Shown here in pieces: positions 26,084 to 33,548 of a stretch of DNA of 64,000 nt (the first letter of the stretch is position 1; each line of letters opens with the position of its first letter). Both the position numbers and the translations under genes were made by a program. Where the stretch lies: positions 2,294,001 to 2,358,000 of the forward strand of contig NZ_CP168034.1 in the NCBI RefSeq assembly GCF_041530365.1, written 5' to 3'. Origin of the DNA: Capnocytophaga sp. ARDL2 (GTDB lineage: Bacteria > Bacteroidota > Bacteroidia > Flavobacteriales > Flavobacteriaceae). A model generated the notes under the pieces. It did not search any database. It was not told the origin of the DNA and worked only from the letters and a program-made list of their open reading frames with translations.

Positions 26084-26785
26084 CTAATCACTAAACAACA
26101 CATCTTTCATTGAAAAAACTCCTTTTTTTCCAACCATCCATTCGGCTGCTAAAACAGCACCTAATGCAAATCCTTTTCTATTATGGGCAGTGTGTTTGAT
26201 TTCAATCGTATCAATTTCCGATTCGTAAAAAATGGTGTGTGTACCTGGTACATCGGGAATTCTTTTGGCTACAATTGGTAAAATATTTTCTTCTTTTGCG
26301 TCCAATCCCCAATTTGTGTAATTGGTTTGAGCAATGATGTCGTTTGCTAAAGAAATTGCCGTACCACTCGGAGCATCGAGTTTTTGTGTATGGTGAATTT
26401 CTTCCATTGCAATATTGTATTGTTTTAAAGGTGCCATCAATTGAGCTAAATATTTATTTAATTCAAAAAAGATATTTACTCCAATACTAAAATTTGATGC
26501 ATAGAGAAATCCTCCGTTTTTTTCTTTTACAAAATCTACTACTTCGTCGTATTGTTCCAACCATCCTGTAGTTCCACAAACCACGGGAATATTGTGAGCA
26601 ATGGTTGTTGTAATATTTTCTTTTGCCGACGACGGTATGCTAAAATCAATCGCTACATCTGCTTGTTCCAATCCGTCGAACGAATCATTTTCGTTTTTTT
26701 TCAATACAATGCTATGACCTCTTTCTTGGGCTATTTTTTCGATTTCCTTGCCCATTTTGCCATAACCGAGTAAGGCTATTTTCAT
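26084..26785 (-). CDS. dapB: 4-hydroxy-tetrahydrodipicolinate reductase
   Basis: The NAD(P)H-dependent step after DapA in lysine and meso-diaminopimelate synthesis. At 233 residues it is slightly shorter than the E. coli enzyme. It has the nucleotide-binding start (MKIALLGYGKMGKEIEKIA), the VCGTTGW loop, and the catalytic and substrate motif EEIHHTQKLDAPSGTA with its His pair and Lys. It is encoded 97 bases upstream of lepB on the same strand; the neighbourhood is conserved in flavobacteria (dapB, lepB, wbqC), and DUF5683-parB-parA also lie next to it here. Confidence 0.96.
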   Translation of the reverse strand: MKIALLGYGKMGKEIEKIAQERGHSIVLKKNENDSFDGLEQADVAIDFSIPSSAKENITTTIAHNIPVVCGTTGWLEQYDEVVDFVKEKNGGFLYASNFSIGVNIFFELNKYLAQLMAPLKQYNIAMEEIHHTQKLDAPSGTAISLANDIIAQTNYTNWGLDAKEENILPIVAKRIPDVPGTHTIFYESEIDTIEIKHTAHNRKGFALGAVLAAEWMVGKKGVFSMKDVLFSD

Positions 26786-26799
26786 ATTTTATTTTTTTT

Positions 26800-26885
26800 T
26801 AAAATCACATAGACACAATAGATTTTTTATCACTGAGAAACAGAGAAACTTCGCTTTAAGAGAAAACATAGATCTTTTTTAAAAT
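26800..26885. repeat. Degenerate intergenic repeat (CATAGACAC...CTTCGCTTT)
   Basis: It contains CACATAGACACAATAG, ATCACTGAGAAACAGAGA, ACTTCGCTTTAAGAG and AAACATAGATC. The word order closely parallels the spacer at 43715-43830. No open frame is seen. It lies directly upstream of dapB. Confidence 0.5.
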
Positions 26886-26931
26886 AAATATATATAATAA
26901 TTCTCTCGTAGATTTCACAAATTTAACTCCA

Positions 26932-27148
26932 TTAAGACAAATATTTTGCCCTCATTTCCTCTACTGTCGTTATCCTTCCTTCTTCTTGTCTTGCTCTTTC
27001 AATTTTAGCAAAAAAATTCCTCTTTCGTCATTTCGGTATCGTCTTTTTCAACTGCACGAACTTTTTTTGCTTTAAATTTTTGAATGAATTCTTCCAAAAA
27101 TGAAAGATATTCATTTTGTACTTCTAAGGTTACTACTGTTGTTGCCAT
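26932..27148 (-). pseudogene. Antitoxin-like small protein, one-base frameshift
   Basis: From ATG 27148 the frame reads MATTVVTLEVQNEYLSFLEE, then FIQKFKAKKVRAVEKDD and EMTKEEFF, and stops. Removing one T from the TTTTTT run restores FAKIERARQEEGRITTVEEM and an end at 26932, about 71 residues. Small helical, Lys/Glu-rich proteins of this pattern are common in Bacteroidota next to RelE/ParE-like toxins; the antitoxin label is inference. No toxin gene is visible downstream before the repeat at 26800. A homopolymer slip is a typical sequence-error site, so the lesion may be artificial. Confidence 0.6.
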
Positions 27149-27180
27149 AATAAATTGATTTTTTGTAAATATAAACTTTA

Positions 27181-27762
27181 TCAAAACCTAAAATTCAACA
27201 CCACCCCAAATTGATACGAATCGTTTAAATGATTGTATTCCATTGCGGGATACAAAGATAAATCCTCGCTGATGTCGAATTGTTTTAAATGGGCGTCAAT
27301 ATTGGCATCGAGTATATTCAAGGCGTAAATCCCAATCGTTACCACCAATGCTAAATCTCTATTTCTCTGATAAATACGTTGCCCTCGAATCAAACGGTCG
27401 TTGTCCAATCGTCCGAAATAAGGGTCGGTAGTATCGTGTATGCCTTGCAATCTGCGTTTGTATTCGTTTCGCCAACGGTTATAATTTCTGTGATTGTTAA
27501 AATACAAATAGGTAGAAAAACCCAAACCTCCGTAAGCAATGGGCAATTTCCAATAACTCTTGTTATAAATCTGCCCCAAACCTGGCACTACTGCAGAATA
27601 AAACGCTGCTTTTGAAGGTGCTTGATGATCAAACCCTAAATCGGAATATTCTTTTTCTATTGTATTCACCTCCTGAAATTCAATTTCATTCGGTTCGTTT
27701 TCCTGAGAAAAAACTGTCAATATCCCTACAAAAAAGCACACTATAATTGAAAGATATTTCAC
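27181..27762 (-). CDS. DUF5683 domain protein
   Basis: A 193-residue membrane-associated protein with a signal peptide (MKYLSIIVCFFVGILTVFS). The conserved hydrophobic region is AAFYSAVVPGLGQIYNKSYW, KLPIAYGGLGFSTYLYFNNH and LALVVTIGIYALNILDANID. It ends in a barrel-like strand (QFGVVLNFRF). The family is found behind parB across Bacteroidota, as here, where its ATG overlaps the parB stop. The function is unknown; the fixed position suggests a link to cell-cycle genes, but it may only be gene-order conservation. Confidence 0.88.
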   Translation of the reverse strand: MKYLSIIVCFFVGILTVFSQENEPNEIEFQEVNTIEKEYSDLGFDHQAPSKAAFYSAVVPGLGQIYNKSYWKLPIAYGGLGFSTYLYFNNHRNYNRWRNEYKRRLQGIHDTTDPYFGRLDNDRLIRGQRIYQRNRDLALVVTIGIYALNILDANIDAHLKQFDISEDLSLYPAMEYNHLNDSYQFGVVLNFRF

Positions 27763-28667
27763 TATTTTTCCAACAATTTTAATATTCTTTCTAAATCCTC
27801 TGCCGAATGGAAAGGAATATTGATTTTTCCTTTTCCGTTTGCCGCAATTTTCACCTCTACTTTAGCACCGAAAAAGTCGGTAAAAACTTTCTTTTGATTG
27901 TCTGAAATAGTATATAAAACTTTGGCCTTTGTAGCAGGTTTGTTTTCTGTTTTATTAGCTCCTTCTTGATATTCTCTCACCAAATTTTCGGTTTCTCTTA
28001 CCGATAGATTTTCCATAATGATTTTGTGATAAATATCTAATTGAGCCTCTTTATTTTCGATAGAAATAATCGCTCTACCGTGCCCCATTGAAATAAATCC
28101 ATCACGGATTCCCGTTTGAATAATTGGGTCTAATTTCAACAATCTCAAATAATTGGTAATTGTAGAACGCTTTTTTCCTACTCTTTCGCTCATTTGTTCT
28201 TGCGTCAATTGGATTTCGTCTATCAATCGCTGATACGACAAAGCAATTTCGATTGGGTCGAGGTCGTGTCTTTGGATATTTTCTACCAACGCCATTACCA
28301 AAGACTCGTTGTCATCGGCGATACGCACATACGCAGGAATGGTTTGCAATCCAGCCATCTTCGATGCTCGTAAACGACGCTCCCCAGAAATTAACTGAAA
28401 TTTGTTAAAACCTATCTTTCTTACTGTAATAGGCTGAATCACACCCAATTCTTTGATAGAAACAGACAGTTCTTTCAAAGTTTCTTCGTTGAAATTGGTT
28501 CTCGGCTGAAACGGGTTGATTTCAATCGCTTCGATATCCAATTCGATAATATTTCCTACAATTTTATCTGCATGAGTATCTTTTACAGATTGAACATCTG
28601 TTTCGGGTTGTTTCAAAATAGACCCCAATCCTCTACCCATTGCTTGTCTTTTTATAGCTTTTGCCAT
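27762..28667 (-). CDS. parB: Chromosome-partitioning protein ParB
   Basis: Binds parS sites near the origin and spreads as a CTP-dependent clamp to drive segregation with ParA. At 301 residues it has: an N-terminal ParA-contact region (MGRGLGSIL); the CTPase/ParB-Srx domain with INPFQPR and the box II GERRLRASKMAG; the helix-turn-helix LTQEQMSERVGKKRSTITNY; and the C-terminal dimer domain. It starts 9 bases after parA and overlaps DUF5683. I could not locate a parS site by eye. Confidence 0.96.
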   Translation of the reverse strand: MAKAIKRQAMGRGLGSILKQPETDVQSVKDTHADKIVGNIIELDIEAIEINPFQPRTNFNEETLKELSVSIKELGVIQPITVRKIGFNKFQLISGERRLRASKMAGLQTIPAYVRIADDNESLVMALVENIQRHDLDPIEIALSYQRLIDEIQLTQEQMSERVGKKRSTITNYLRLLKLDPIIQTGIRDGFISMGHGRAIISIENKEAQLDIYHKIIMENLSVRETENLVREYQEGANKTENKPATKAKVLYTISDNQKKVFTDFFGAKVEVKIAANGKGKINIPFHSAEDLERILKLLEK

Positions 28668-28676
28668 AATTTATTG

Positions 28677-29441
28677 TTAACTATTTTTCTTAATAATCTC
28701 TTCTGCTAAACTCAAATAATTAGTTGCTCCTTTGCTAGCTGCGTCGTAATTGATAATGCTTTCGCCAAAAGAAGGAGCCTCACTCAATTTCACATTTCGT
28801 TGGATAATAGTTTCAAACACCATATCTGAGAAGTGTTTTTGCACTTCTTCTACCACTTGATTTGACAATCTCAAACGCGAATCGTACATCGTCAATAGCA
28901 ATCCTTCGATGTCTAAATTAGCATTGTGAATTTTTTGCACGCTCTTGATGGTATTTAGCAATTTGCCTAATCCTTCCAATGCAAAATATTCACATTGAAT
29001 AGGAATAATCACAGAATCTGCCGCCGTAAGAGCATTTAGGGTAAGTAAGCCCAAAGACGGAGCACAATCGATGATGATATAATCATAATTGTCTTTGATA
29101 GGAACCAACGCTTCTTTCAACATGTATTCACGATTTTCTACATCGACCAATTCGATTTCAATGGCAACCAAATCGATATGAGCAGGCATCAAATCTACAT
29201 TCGGAGCTGTACATTCCAATAGGGTTTCTTGTGGAGTAACCGAATGCTCCAATACTTGATAAGTACCAATTTCTACCGTTTCAATATCGATACCCAATCC
29301 CGAGGTGGCATTTGCCTGTGGATCTGCATCAATCAACAAAACTTTTTTCTCAAGTGCTCCCAAAGAAGCCGCTAAATTTACAGAAGTAGTGGTTTTTCCT
29401 ACCCCTCCTTTTTGATTGGCGATTGCTATTATTTTACCCAT
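28677..29441 (-). CDS. parA: Chromosome-partitioning ATPase ParA/Soj
   Basis: A 254-residue deviant Walker ATPase that moves ParB-parS complexes over the nucleoid. It has the deviant Walker A KGGVGKTTTSVNLAASL near the start, LIDADPQAN, the second-half YIIIDCAPSLGLLTLNAL, and the DNA-contact region near the C-terminus. It is first in the parA-parB-DUF5683 operon. Chromosomal rather than plasmid origin is supported by the operon partner and the housekeeping context. Its proximity to oriC is not testable here. Confidence 0.96.
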   Translation of the reverse strand: MGKIIAIANQKGGVGKTTTSVNLAASLGALEKKVLLIDADPQANATSGLGIDIETVEIGTYQVLEHSVTPQETLLECTAPNVDLMPAHIDLVAIEIELVDVENREYMLKEALVPIKDNYDYIIIDCAPSLGLLTLNALTAADSVIIPIQCEYFALEGLGKLLNTIKSVQKIHNANLDIEGLLLTMYDSRLRLSNQVVEEVQKHFSDMVFETIIQRNVKLSEAPSFGESIINYDAASKGATNYLSLAEEIIKKNS

Positions 29442-29489
29442 ATTTTATATTCGTTTTGATTGCCTGTTTTTGATTGTTTATTTATTATC

Positions 29490-29615
29490 ATATATCCCGA
29501 TAGTTATCGGTAGCATAGATTTTTACGTTTGAGTTTTGATAGCTATAGGAGCAGAGATACTACGCTTTTGAGTTTACCCTGTGGAATAAATTCATATTAA
29601 ACAGGGAAATCATAG
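29490..29615. repeat. Compound intergenic repeat with CCGATA/TATCGG palindrome and internal duplication
   Basis: CCCGATAGTTATCGG, a form of the CCCGATAGCTATCGGG palindrome common in flavobacteria, starts the element. The following TAGCATAGATTTTTACGTTTGAG is echoed 42 bases later by GAGCAGAGATACTACGCTTTTGAG, so two diverged units stand in tandem. TTTACCCTGTGG and AAACAGGG then make a second palindrome shared with the spacers at 40350 and 43790. It lies upstream of parA. Confidence 0.5.
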
Positions 29616-29637
29616 ACTGTTGCTGTCATTTCAATTC

Positions 29638-29751
29638 CTATCCTGCTGGAGAAATTTTCTTTCCAGTTTCAGGGTCTATCACATAAGGTCTTCCAGTTTC
29701 TTTATCTATCAATACCTTATTTATGTATTTTTTTTCTTTAATTGTTTCCAT
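29638..29751 (-). CDS. Very small ORF of unknown function
   Basis: A 37-codon frame from ATG 29751 to TAG 29638 encodes METIKEKKYINKVLIDKETG, then RPYVIDPETGKKISPAG. The two-fold repeat of D-x-E-T-G-(R/K) within a coherent hydrophilic peptide makes it more than chance. It may be an intact small protein or a fragment of something larger. It sits in the gene-poor stretch between parA and dnaB, next to two clear pseudogenes. No close ribosome binding evidence is available because Bacteroidota often lack Shine-Dalgarno sites. Confidence 0.4.
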   Translation of the reverse strand: METIKEKKYINKVLIDKETGRPYVIDPETGKKISPAG

Positions 29752-29775
29752 GGTTCTAAATGAAAAAATTAAAAA

Positions 29776-30173
29776 TCACTTTTCATTATATTCTTTCACA
29801 GTATTCATAAAAAGAGCTTCAATAAAAACACTATTCACATTATTTTTATGATAAATAAAAGATGTATAATAATTATATTCTTTTTTTATTATTCCATCCA
29901 TTTTTATCAAACACTTATTAAAGTCATCATTAATAAACCATCTACTAAACTTGTGAAACCTTTGAATCTCCTTTTGATCTTCGAAAGAACACCTATAAAT
30001 TATACTCTTCTTTTCATCTTTAAAGAAAAACTTTACAATCTCTCTTACTGTATATTGAACATTTATATCAAAAGGTGGAAATTTATTATTAAATGCTTAT
30101 AAAAAAATACTATATAAATTTTCTATTGGCAAATAATCAACTATACCGAAAACTACTCGATATTAAATTTCAT
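29776..30173 (-). pseudogene. Decayed ORF of about 130 codons, unknown family
   Basis: The minus strand reads from ATG 30173 as MKFNIE, stop, FSV; it then shifts frame to IVDYLPIENLYSIFL, stop, and continues with AFNNKFPPFDINVQYTVREI, VKFFFKDEKKSIIYRCSF and IHNN-like polar helix text up to the final FMNTVKEYNEK at 29776. At least two stops and one shift are needed to join it. The last 105 codons are clean and have normal amino-acid use, so it was a real gene. I do not recognise the family. Confidence 0.55.
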
Positions 30174-30219
30174 TTTTTTCAAGAAAACACAAGCAGATGA
30201 TTCTGCATTATAAATCACA

Positions 30220-30355
30220 TTATATGGGCTTTGCAAGTTTAACTCCTGCTCCATTTAATTGCTCTTTAGTAATTTATCCTTGTAAATATTTTTTGATTAA
30301 CTGTTGATTTTTTATAAATCGGTCAATCATTTCTTTTGCAATTTTTTATTTCCAT
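30220..30355 (-). pseudogene. Decayed small ORF (KEQLNGAGVKLAKPI type)
   Basis: After a shift of frame near the ATG at 30355 the minus strand reads IAKEMIDRFIKNQQLIKKYL, then QG, a TAA stop, and ITKEQLNGAGVKLAKPI with a TAA at 30220. Endings of this kind (E-(E/Q)-L-N...G-(V/I)-K-L-x-K-P-I) occur in small Bacteroidota proteins often found in toxin-antitoxin-like surroundings; that association is from memory and uncertain. Two lesions mark it as dead. Confidence 0.5.
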
Positions 30356-30540
30356 AGTTTTATTTTAAAAAGATAGAATTAATCACTCGACACTTTGATT
30401 CTCATTTAATTCTATATTTTCCGAACAAAAATAAGATAATTCGCTTGTAAAATTACAAATTTTAGACAAATTATAAAATTTTCATCTACAAACCTTTTAG
30501 TACCAGCGTTAAACAGCAAAGCTCTAAACTCACAAAGTGT

Positions 30541-32079
30541 TTAAAACGCCAATCCGTCGTCTTCATCATTTGTTGTTGGTGGTGTTCCAAAAATATCTTC
30601 TCCTTTTGGTAAGCTATTAACTGAAAACTCGTTGATACTCGATGAAAATTCTTGTGTAAAATCCATTTCAAGATTGTCAAATTTACCGTATTTCCCAAGG
30701 AATCTCAAGCGGATATTATCCAGACCTCCGTTACGGTGTTTTGCAACGATAAATTCGGCTTCACCTTCAGTTGGAGACTCCATTTCATCGTCCCAAGTGG
30801 TAATTTTGTAATATTCTGGTCGATAGATAAATGATACAATATCAGCATCTTGCTCAATAGCTCCCGATTCTCTCAAATCTGACAATTGTGGGCGTTTGTG
30901 TCCAGGTCTCGACTCTACATTTCGCGACAACTGTGACAAGGCAATCACCGGAATATCTAACTCTTTTGCCAAAGCTTTTAGGTTTCGTGAAATAGTCGAA
31001 ATTTCCTGCTCACGGTTTCCTCCTCCTTTGCTATTTCCTCCTGCGGTCATCAATTGCAAATAATCGATGATTATCAATTGTATGTCGTGCTGTTGTTTCA
31101 ATCTTCGGGCTTTTGCTCTCAAATCGAAAATCGACAACGACGGCGTATCATCAATGTATAAAGGTGCTTCTTGTAAATCCTTTACTTTAGTACTAAGTTG
31201 CTGCCATTCATGCTTTTCCAATTTTCCCGTACGCAATTTCTCTGACGAAAGTGCCGTTTCTGACGAAATCAAACGGGTAATCAACTGTACCGATGACATC
31301 TCCAACGAAAATACCGCCACGGCTTTTTGAGCTCCGACTGCAATATTTCGAGCCATCGATAAGACAAATGCTGTCTTACCCATACCCGGACGAGCCGCAA
31401 TGACAATCATATCCGACGGTTGCCAACCCGATGTCAAGGCGTCTAATTTGTGAAAACCAGTTGGCAAACCAGACAATCCGTCTCTACGTCCGATTTCTTG
31501 GATACGATTGATGGCTTGTGCTACCAACGACTGAGCTGTTTCTGTACTCTTTTTAGCATTGTTTTGCGTGATTTCAAAAAACTTGGATTCGGCAGAATCT
31601 ATCAAATCAAATACATCGGTCGATTCGTCATACGCCTCTTCGATAATTTCACTCGACACACGAATCAAACTTCTCTGAATGTATTTTTGAATGATGATAC
31701 GAGCATGAAATTCGATATGTGCCGAAGACGATATTTTTTGCGTAAGCGTAACCAAATAATAATCGCCACCAGCCAATTCTAATTTTCCATCTTTTTTCAA
31801 CTGAGTGGAAACCGTAAGCAAATCAATAGGTTGCGAATCTCTAAACAATTTGAAAATCGCCTCGTAAATATACTTATGAGCTTCTTTATAAAACGCATCG
31901 GGTGTGAGTATGTCTATCACATCGTTCACACCTTTTTTGTCTATCATCATCGCTCCCAAAACCGCTTCTTCCAAATCTACAGCTTGAGGAGGTAATTTTC
32001 CTCGCTCCATCTGTATCATTTTTCTAAACTCCTCGTTTTCAGAAGGATGAATTTGATTATTTTGCAAATTTGTTTCCAT
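30541..32079 (-). CDS. dnaB: Replicative DNA helicase
   Basis: The hexameric 5'-3' helicase at the replication fork. At 512 residues it has an N-terminal domain opening GKLPPQAVDLEEAVLGAMMI, the linker, and the RecA-like motor: Walker A ARPGMGKTAFVLS, the H1a-H4 motifs including FSLEMSSVQLITRLIS, Walker B LIIIDYLQLM and ALSQLSRNVE. The motif DLRESGAIEQDADIV is followed by AKHRNG. The C-terminal tail is acidic. No intein is present. The 1.1-kb spacer downstream, toward parA, holds pseudogenes and repeats. Confidence 0.97.
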   Translation of the reverse strand: METNLQNNQIHPSENEEFRKMIQMERGKLPPQAVDLEEAVLGAMMIDKKGVNDVIDILTPDAFYKEAHKYIYEAIFKLFRDSQPIDLLTVSTQLKKDGKLELAGGDYYLVTLTQKISSSAHIEFHARIIIQKYIQRSLIRVSSEIIEEAYDESTDVFDLIDSAESKFFEITQNNAKKSTETAQSLVAQAINRIQEIGRRDGLSGLPTGFHKLDALTSGWQPSDMIVIAARPGMGKTAFVLSMARNIAVGAQKAVAVFSLEMSSVQLITRLISSETALSSEKLRTGKLEKHEWQQLSTKVKDLQEAPLYIDDTPSLSIFDLRAKARRLKQQHDIQLIIIDYLQLMTAGGNSKGGGNREQEISTISRNLKALAKELDIPVIALSQLSRNVESRPGHKRPQLSDLRESGAIEQDADIVSFIYRPEYYKITTWDDEMESPTEGEAEFIVAKHRNGGLDNIRLRFLGKYGKFDNLEMDFTQEFSSSINEFSVNSLPKGEDIFGTPPTTNDEDDGLAF

Positions 32080-32100
32080 TTTACCAATTAAAGATGAAAA

Positions 32101-32144
32101 AGCTGTTCAAAAAGTATCATTTTGACAATGCTTTTTGAACAGCT
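32101..32144 (-). terminator. Long hairpin upstream of dnaB, possible accA terminator
   Basis: AGCTGTTCAAAAAG and CTTTTTGAACAGCT form a perfect 14-bp stem with a 16-base loop, followed on the minus strand by TTTTTC. It lies 22 bases upstream of the dnaB ATG and 210 bases after accA. It could terminate accA read-through or shape the dnaB leader. Confidence 0.6.
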
Positions 32145-32204
32145 GATTGTTGTTGTATTTTTTTCTTCAACACATTGACAGATAGCTTTTTAACGGCAGT
32201 GAAT

Positions 32205-32345
32205 CATAGAATTATTTAAGTTATCAAAGACGCTACGCTTTAAAAAGAAAACATAGACGATTTATTATAAAACAACTACTCCTAATTAAAAAAAACTATT
32301 GTCTTTGCCCATATAAAAAAGGGAAACGCGTGAAAATCACACAAA
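32205..32345. repeat. Degenerate intergenic repeat between accA and dnaB
   Basis: It holds AGACGCTACGCTTTAAAAAG and AAACATAGACGA, words shared with the spacers at 1438, 26800 and 40018. It is AT-rich with no open frame. The remaining part to accA (about 32280-32350) shows no feature beyond A and T runs. Confidence 0.4.
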
Positions 32346-32353
32346 ATTTACTA

Positions 32354-33307
32354 TTATTCTGTGTAAGCACCCATTTTTGAATATTTATCAATACGGTTGC
32401 TGATTAATTGATTTGGCTTTTTCAATGACAATTCAGCAAACGCATTGACAATATATTTTTTCACAGTTTCAAAAGTGGTTTCTCTATCGTAATGAGCTCC
32501 TCCAAGTGGTTCTGGGATGATATCGTCGATCAATTCGTTTTTCTTCATGTCGTACGATGTCAATTTCAAGGCTTCAGCTGCTTGTGCTTTGTTTTCCCAC
32601 GAACGCCACAAGATAGACGAACAAGACTCTGGAGAAATTACTGAATACCAAGTATTTTCCAACATAAACACCTTATCTCCAACACCGATTCCCAAAGCAC
32701 CTCCCGATGCTCCTTCTCCTACAATCACTACAATAATAGGTACTTTGATACGGAACATTTCGTAAATATTTCTTGCAATAGCCTCTCCTTGTCCTCTTTC
32801 TTCTGCTTCCAGTCCTGGATATGCACCTGGTGTATCTACAAAAGTTACAATCGGAATATTGAATTTTTCTGCCATACGCATCAAACGCAAAGCCTTTCTA
32901 TATCCTTCTGGATTTGCCATACCAAAGTTGCGGTACTGACGCGTTTTGGTATTGTATCCTTTTTGCTGTCCGATAAACATAAACGACTGGTTTCCAATTT
33001 TTCCAAGACCACCTACCATCGCTTTGTCGTCTTTTACTCCACGATCTCCAAACAATTCTAAGAATGAATCACCACACAACGCCTTGATATAATCTACTGT
33101 ATAAGGTCTGTTTGGATGTCTTGACAACTGTACGCGTTGCCAAGCCGAAAGATTTCCGTAGATTTCTTTCTTTATTTCTTCTAATTTTTGCTGAATATTT
33201 TCGCAAGTAGCTGATACATCAATATTTGACTCTTCACCTATTTCCTTGCATTTATCCAATTGTTCGTATAGTTCTTTTATCGGTTGTTCAAAATCTAAAT
33301 ATTCCAT
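32354..33307 (-). CDS. accA: Acetyl-CoA carboxylase carboxyltransferase, alpha subunit
   Basis: With AccD it transfers the carboxyl group from biotin to acetyl-CoA, giving malonyl-CoA for fatty-acid synthesis. It is 317 residues from [11 protein letters not shown] reject the in-frame ATG at 33331 because it lies inside the TATATTTG promoter element at 33329-33336. Signatures are [43 protein letters not shown] and [15 protein letters not shown]. The other subunits (accD, accB, accC) are not in this window. The gene appears to be monocistronic. Confidence 0.96.
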   Translation of the reverse strand: MEYLDFEQPIKELYEQLDKCKEIGEESNIDVSATCENIQQKLEEIKKEIYGNLSAWQRVQLSRHPNRPYTVDYIKALCGDSFLELFGDRGVKDDKAMVGGLGKIGNQSFMFIGQQKGYNTKTRQYRNFGMANPEGYRKALRLMRMAEKFNIPIVTFVDTPGAYPGLEAEERGQGEAIARNIYEMFRIKVPIIVVIVGEGASGGALGIGVGDKVFMLENTWYSVISPESCSSILWRSWENKAQAAEALKLTSYDMKKNELIDDIIPEPLGGAHYDRETTFETVKKYIVNAFAELSLKKPNQLISNRIDKYSKMGAYTE

Positions 33308-33328
33308 TTTGTAGTATTTTTGAAAGTA

Positions 33329-33336
33329 CAAATATA
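33329..33336 (-). promoter_or_regulatory. accA -7 promoter element TATATTTG
   Basis: An exact TAnnTTTG on the minus strand, 22 bases from the chosen accA ATG. It decides that start. Confidence 0.65.
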
Positions 33337-33505
33337 AAACAAATTTGGAGATTGAAAAATTTAGAGATTGAGAAAATTGTATAAAATCGAAATTATAAAC
33401 ATCATTTTACAATCAACTTGCAACCGTTGTTTTTTTTACCTAATTCTTAATAAAATTGTATTAAAATTTACAGTTAATTTTATCCTTTTCAACCATTTTT
33501 ATTAT

Positions 33506-33513
33506 TATTTTTG
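33506..33513 (+). promoter_or_regulatory. -7 promoter element TATTTTTG of the secreted adhesin-like gene
   Basis: An exact TAnnTTTG on the plus strand, 35 bases before ATG 33549. The AT-rich spacer from accA to here holds nothing else recognisable. Confidence 0.6.
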
Positions 33514-33548
33514 CTTTTTAACTTATAATAAACATAATATAAGTACAT

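Noticed and set aside
28400..29600. parS sites near parAB
   Set aside because: I looked for near-perfect 14-16 bp palindromes of the TGTTNCACGTGNAACA type and saw none; the CCGATA/TATCGG palindrome is of another type.
29848..30102. Plus-strand ORF of 84 codons
   Set aside because: Antisense to a minus-strand pseudogene, rich in Ile, Leu and Tyr from AT-rich DNA; no supporting signal.
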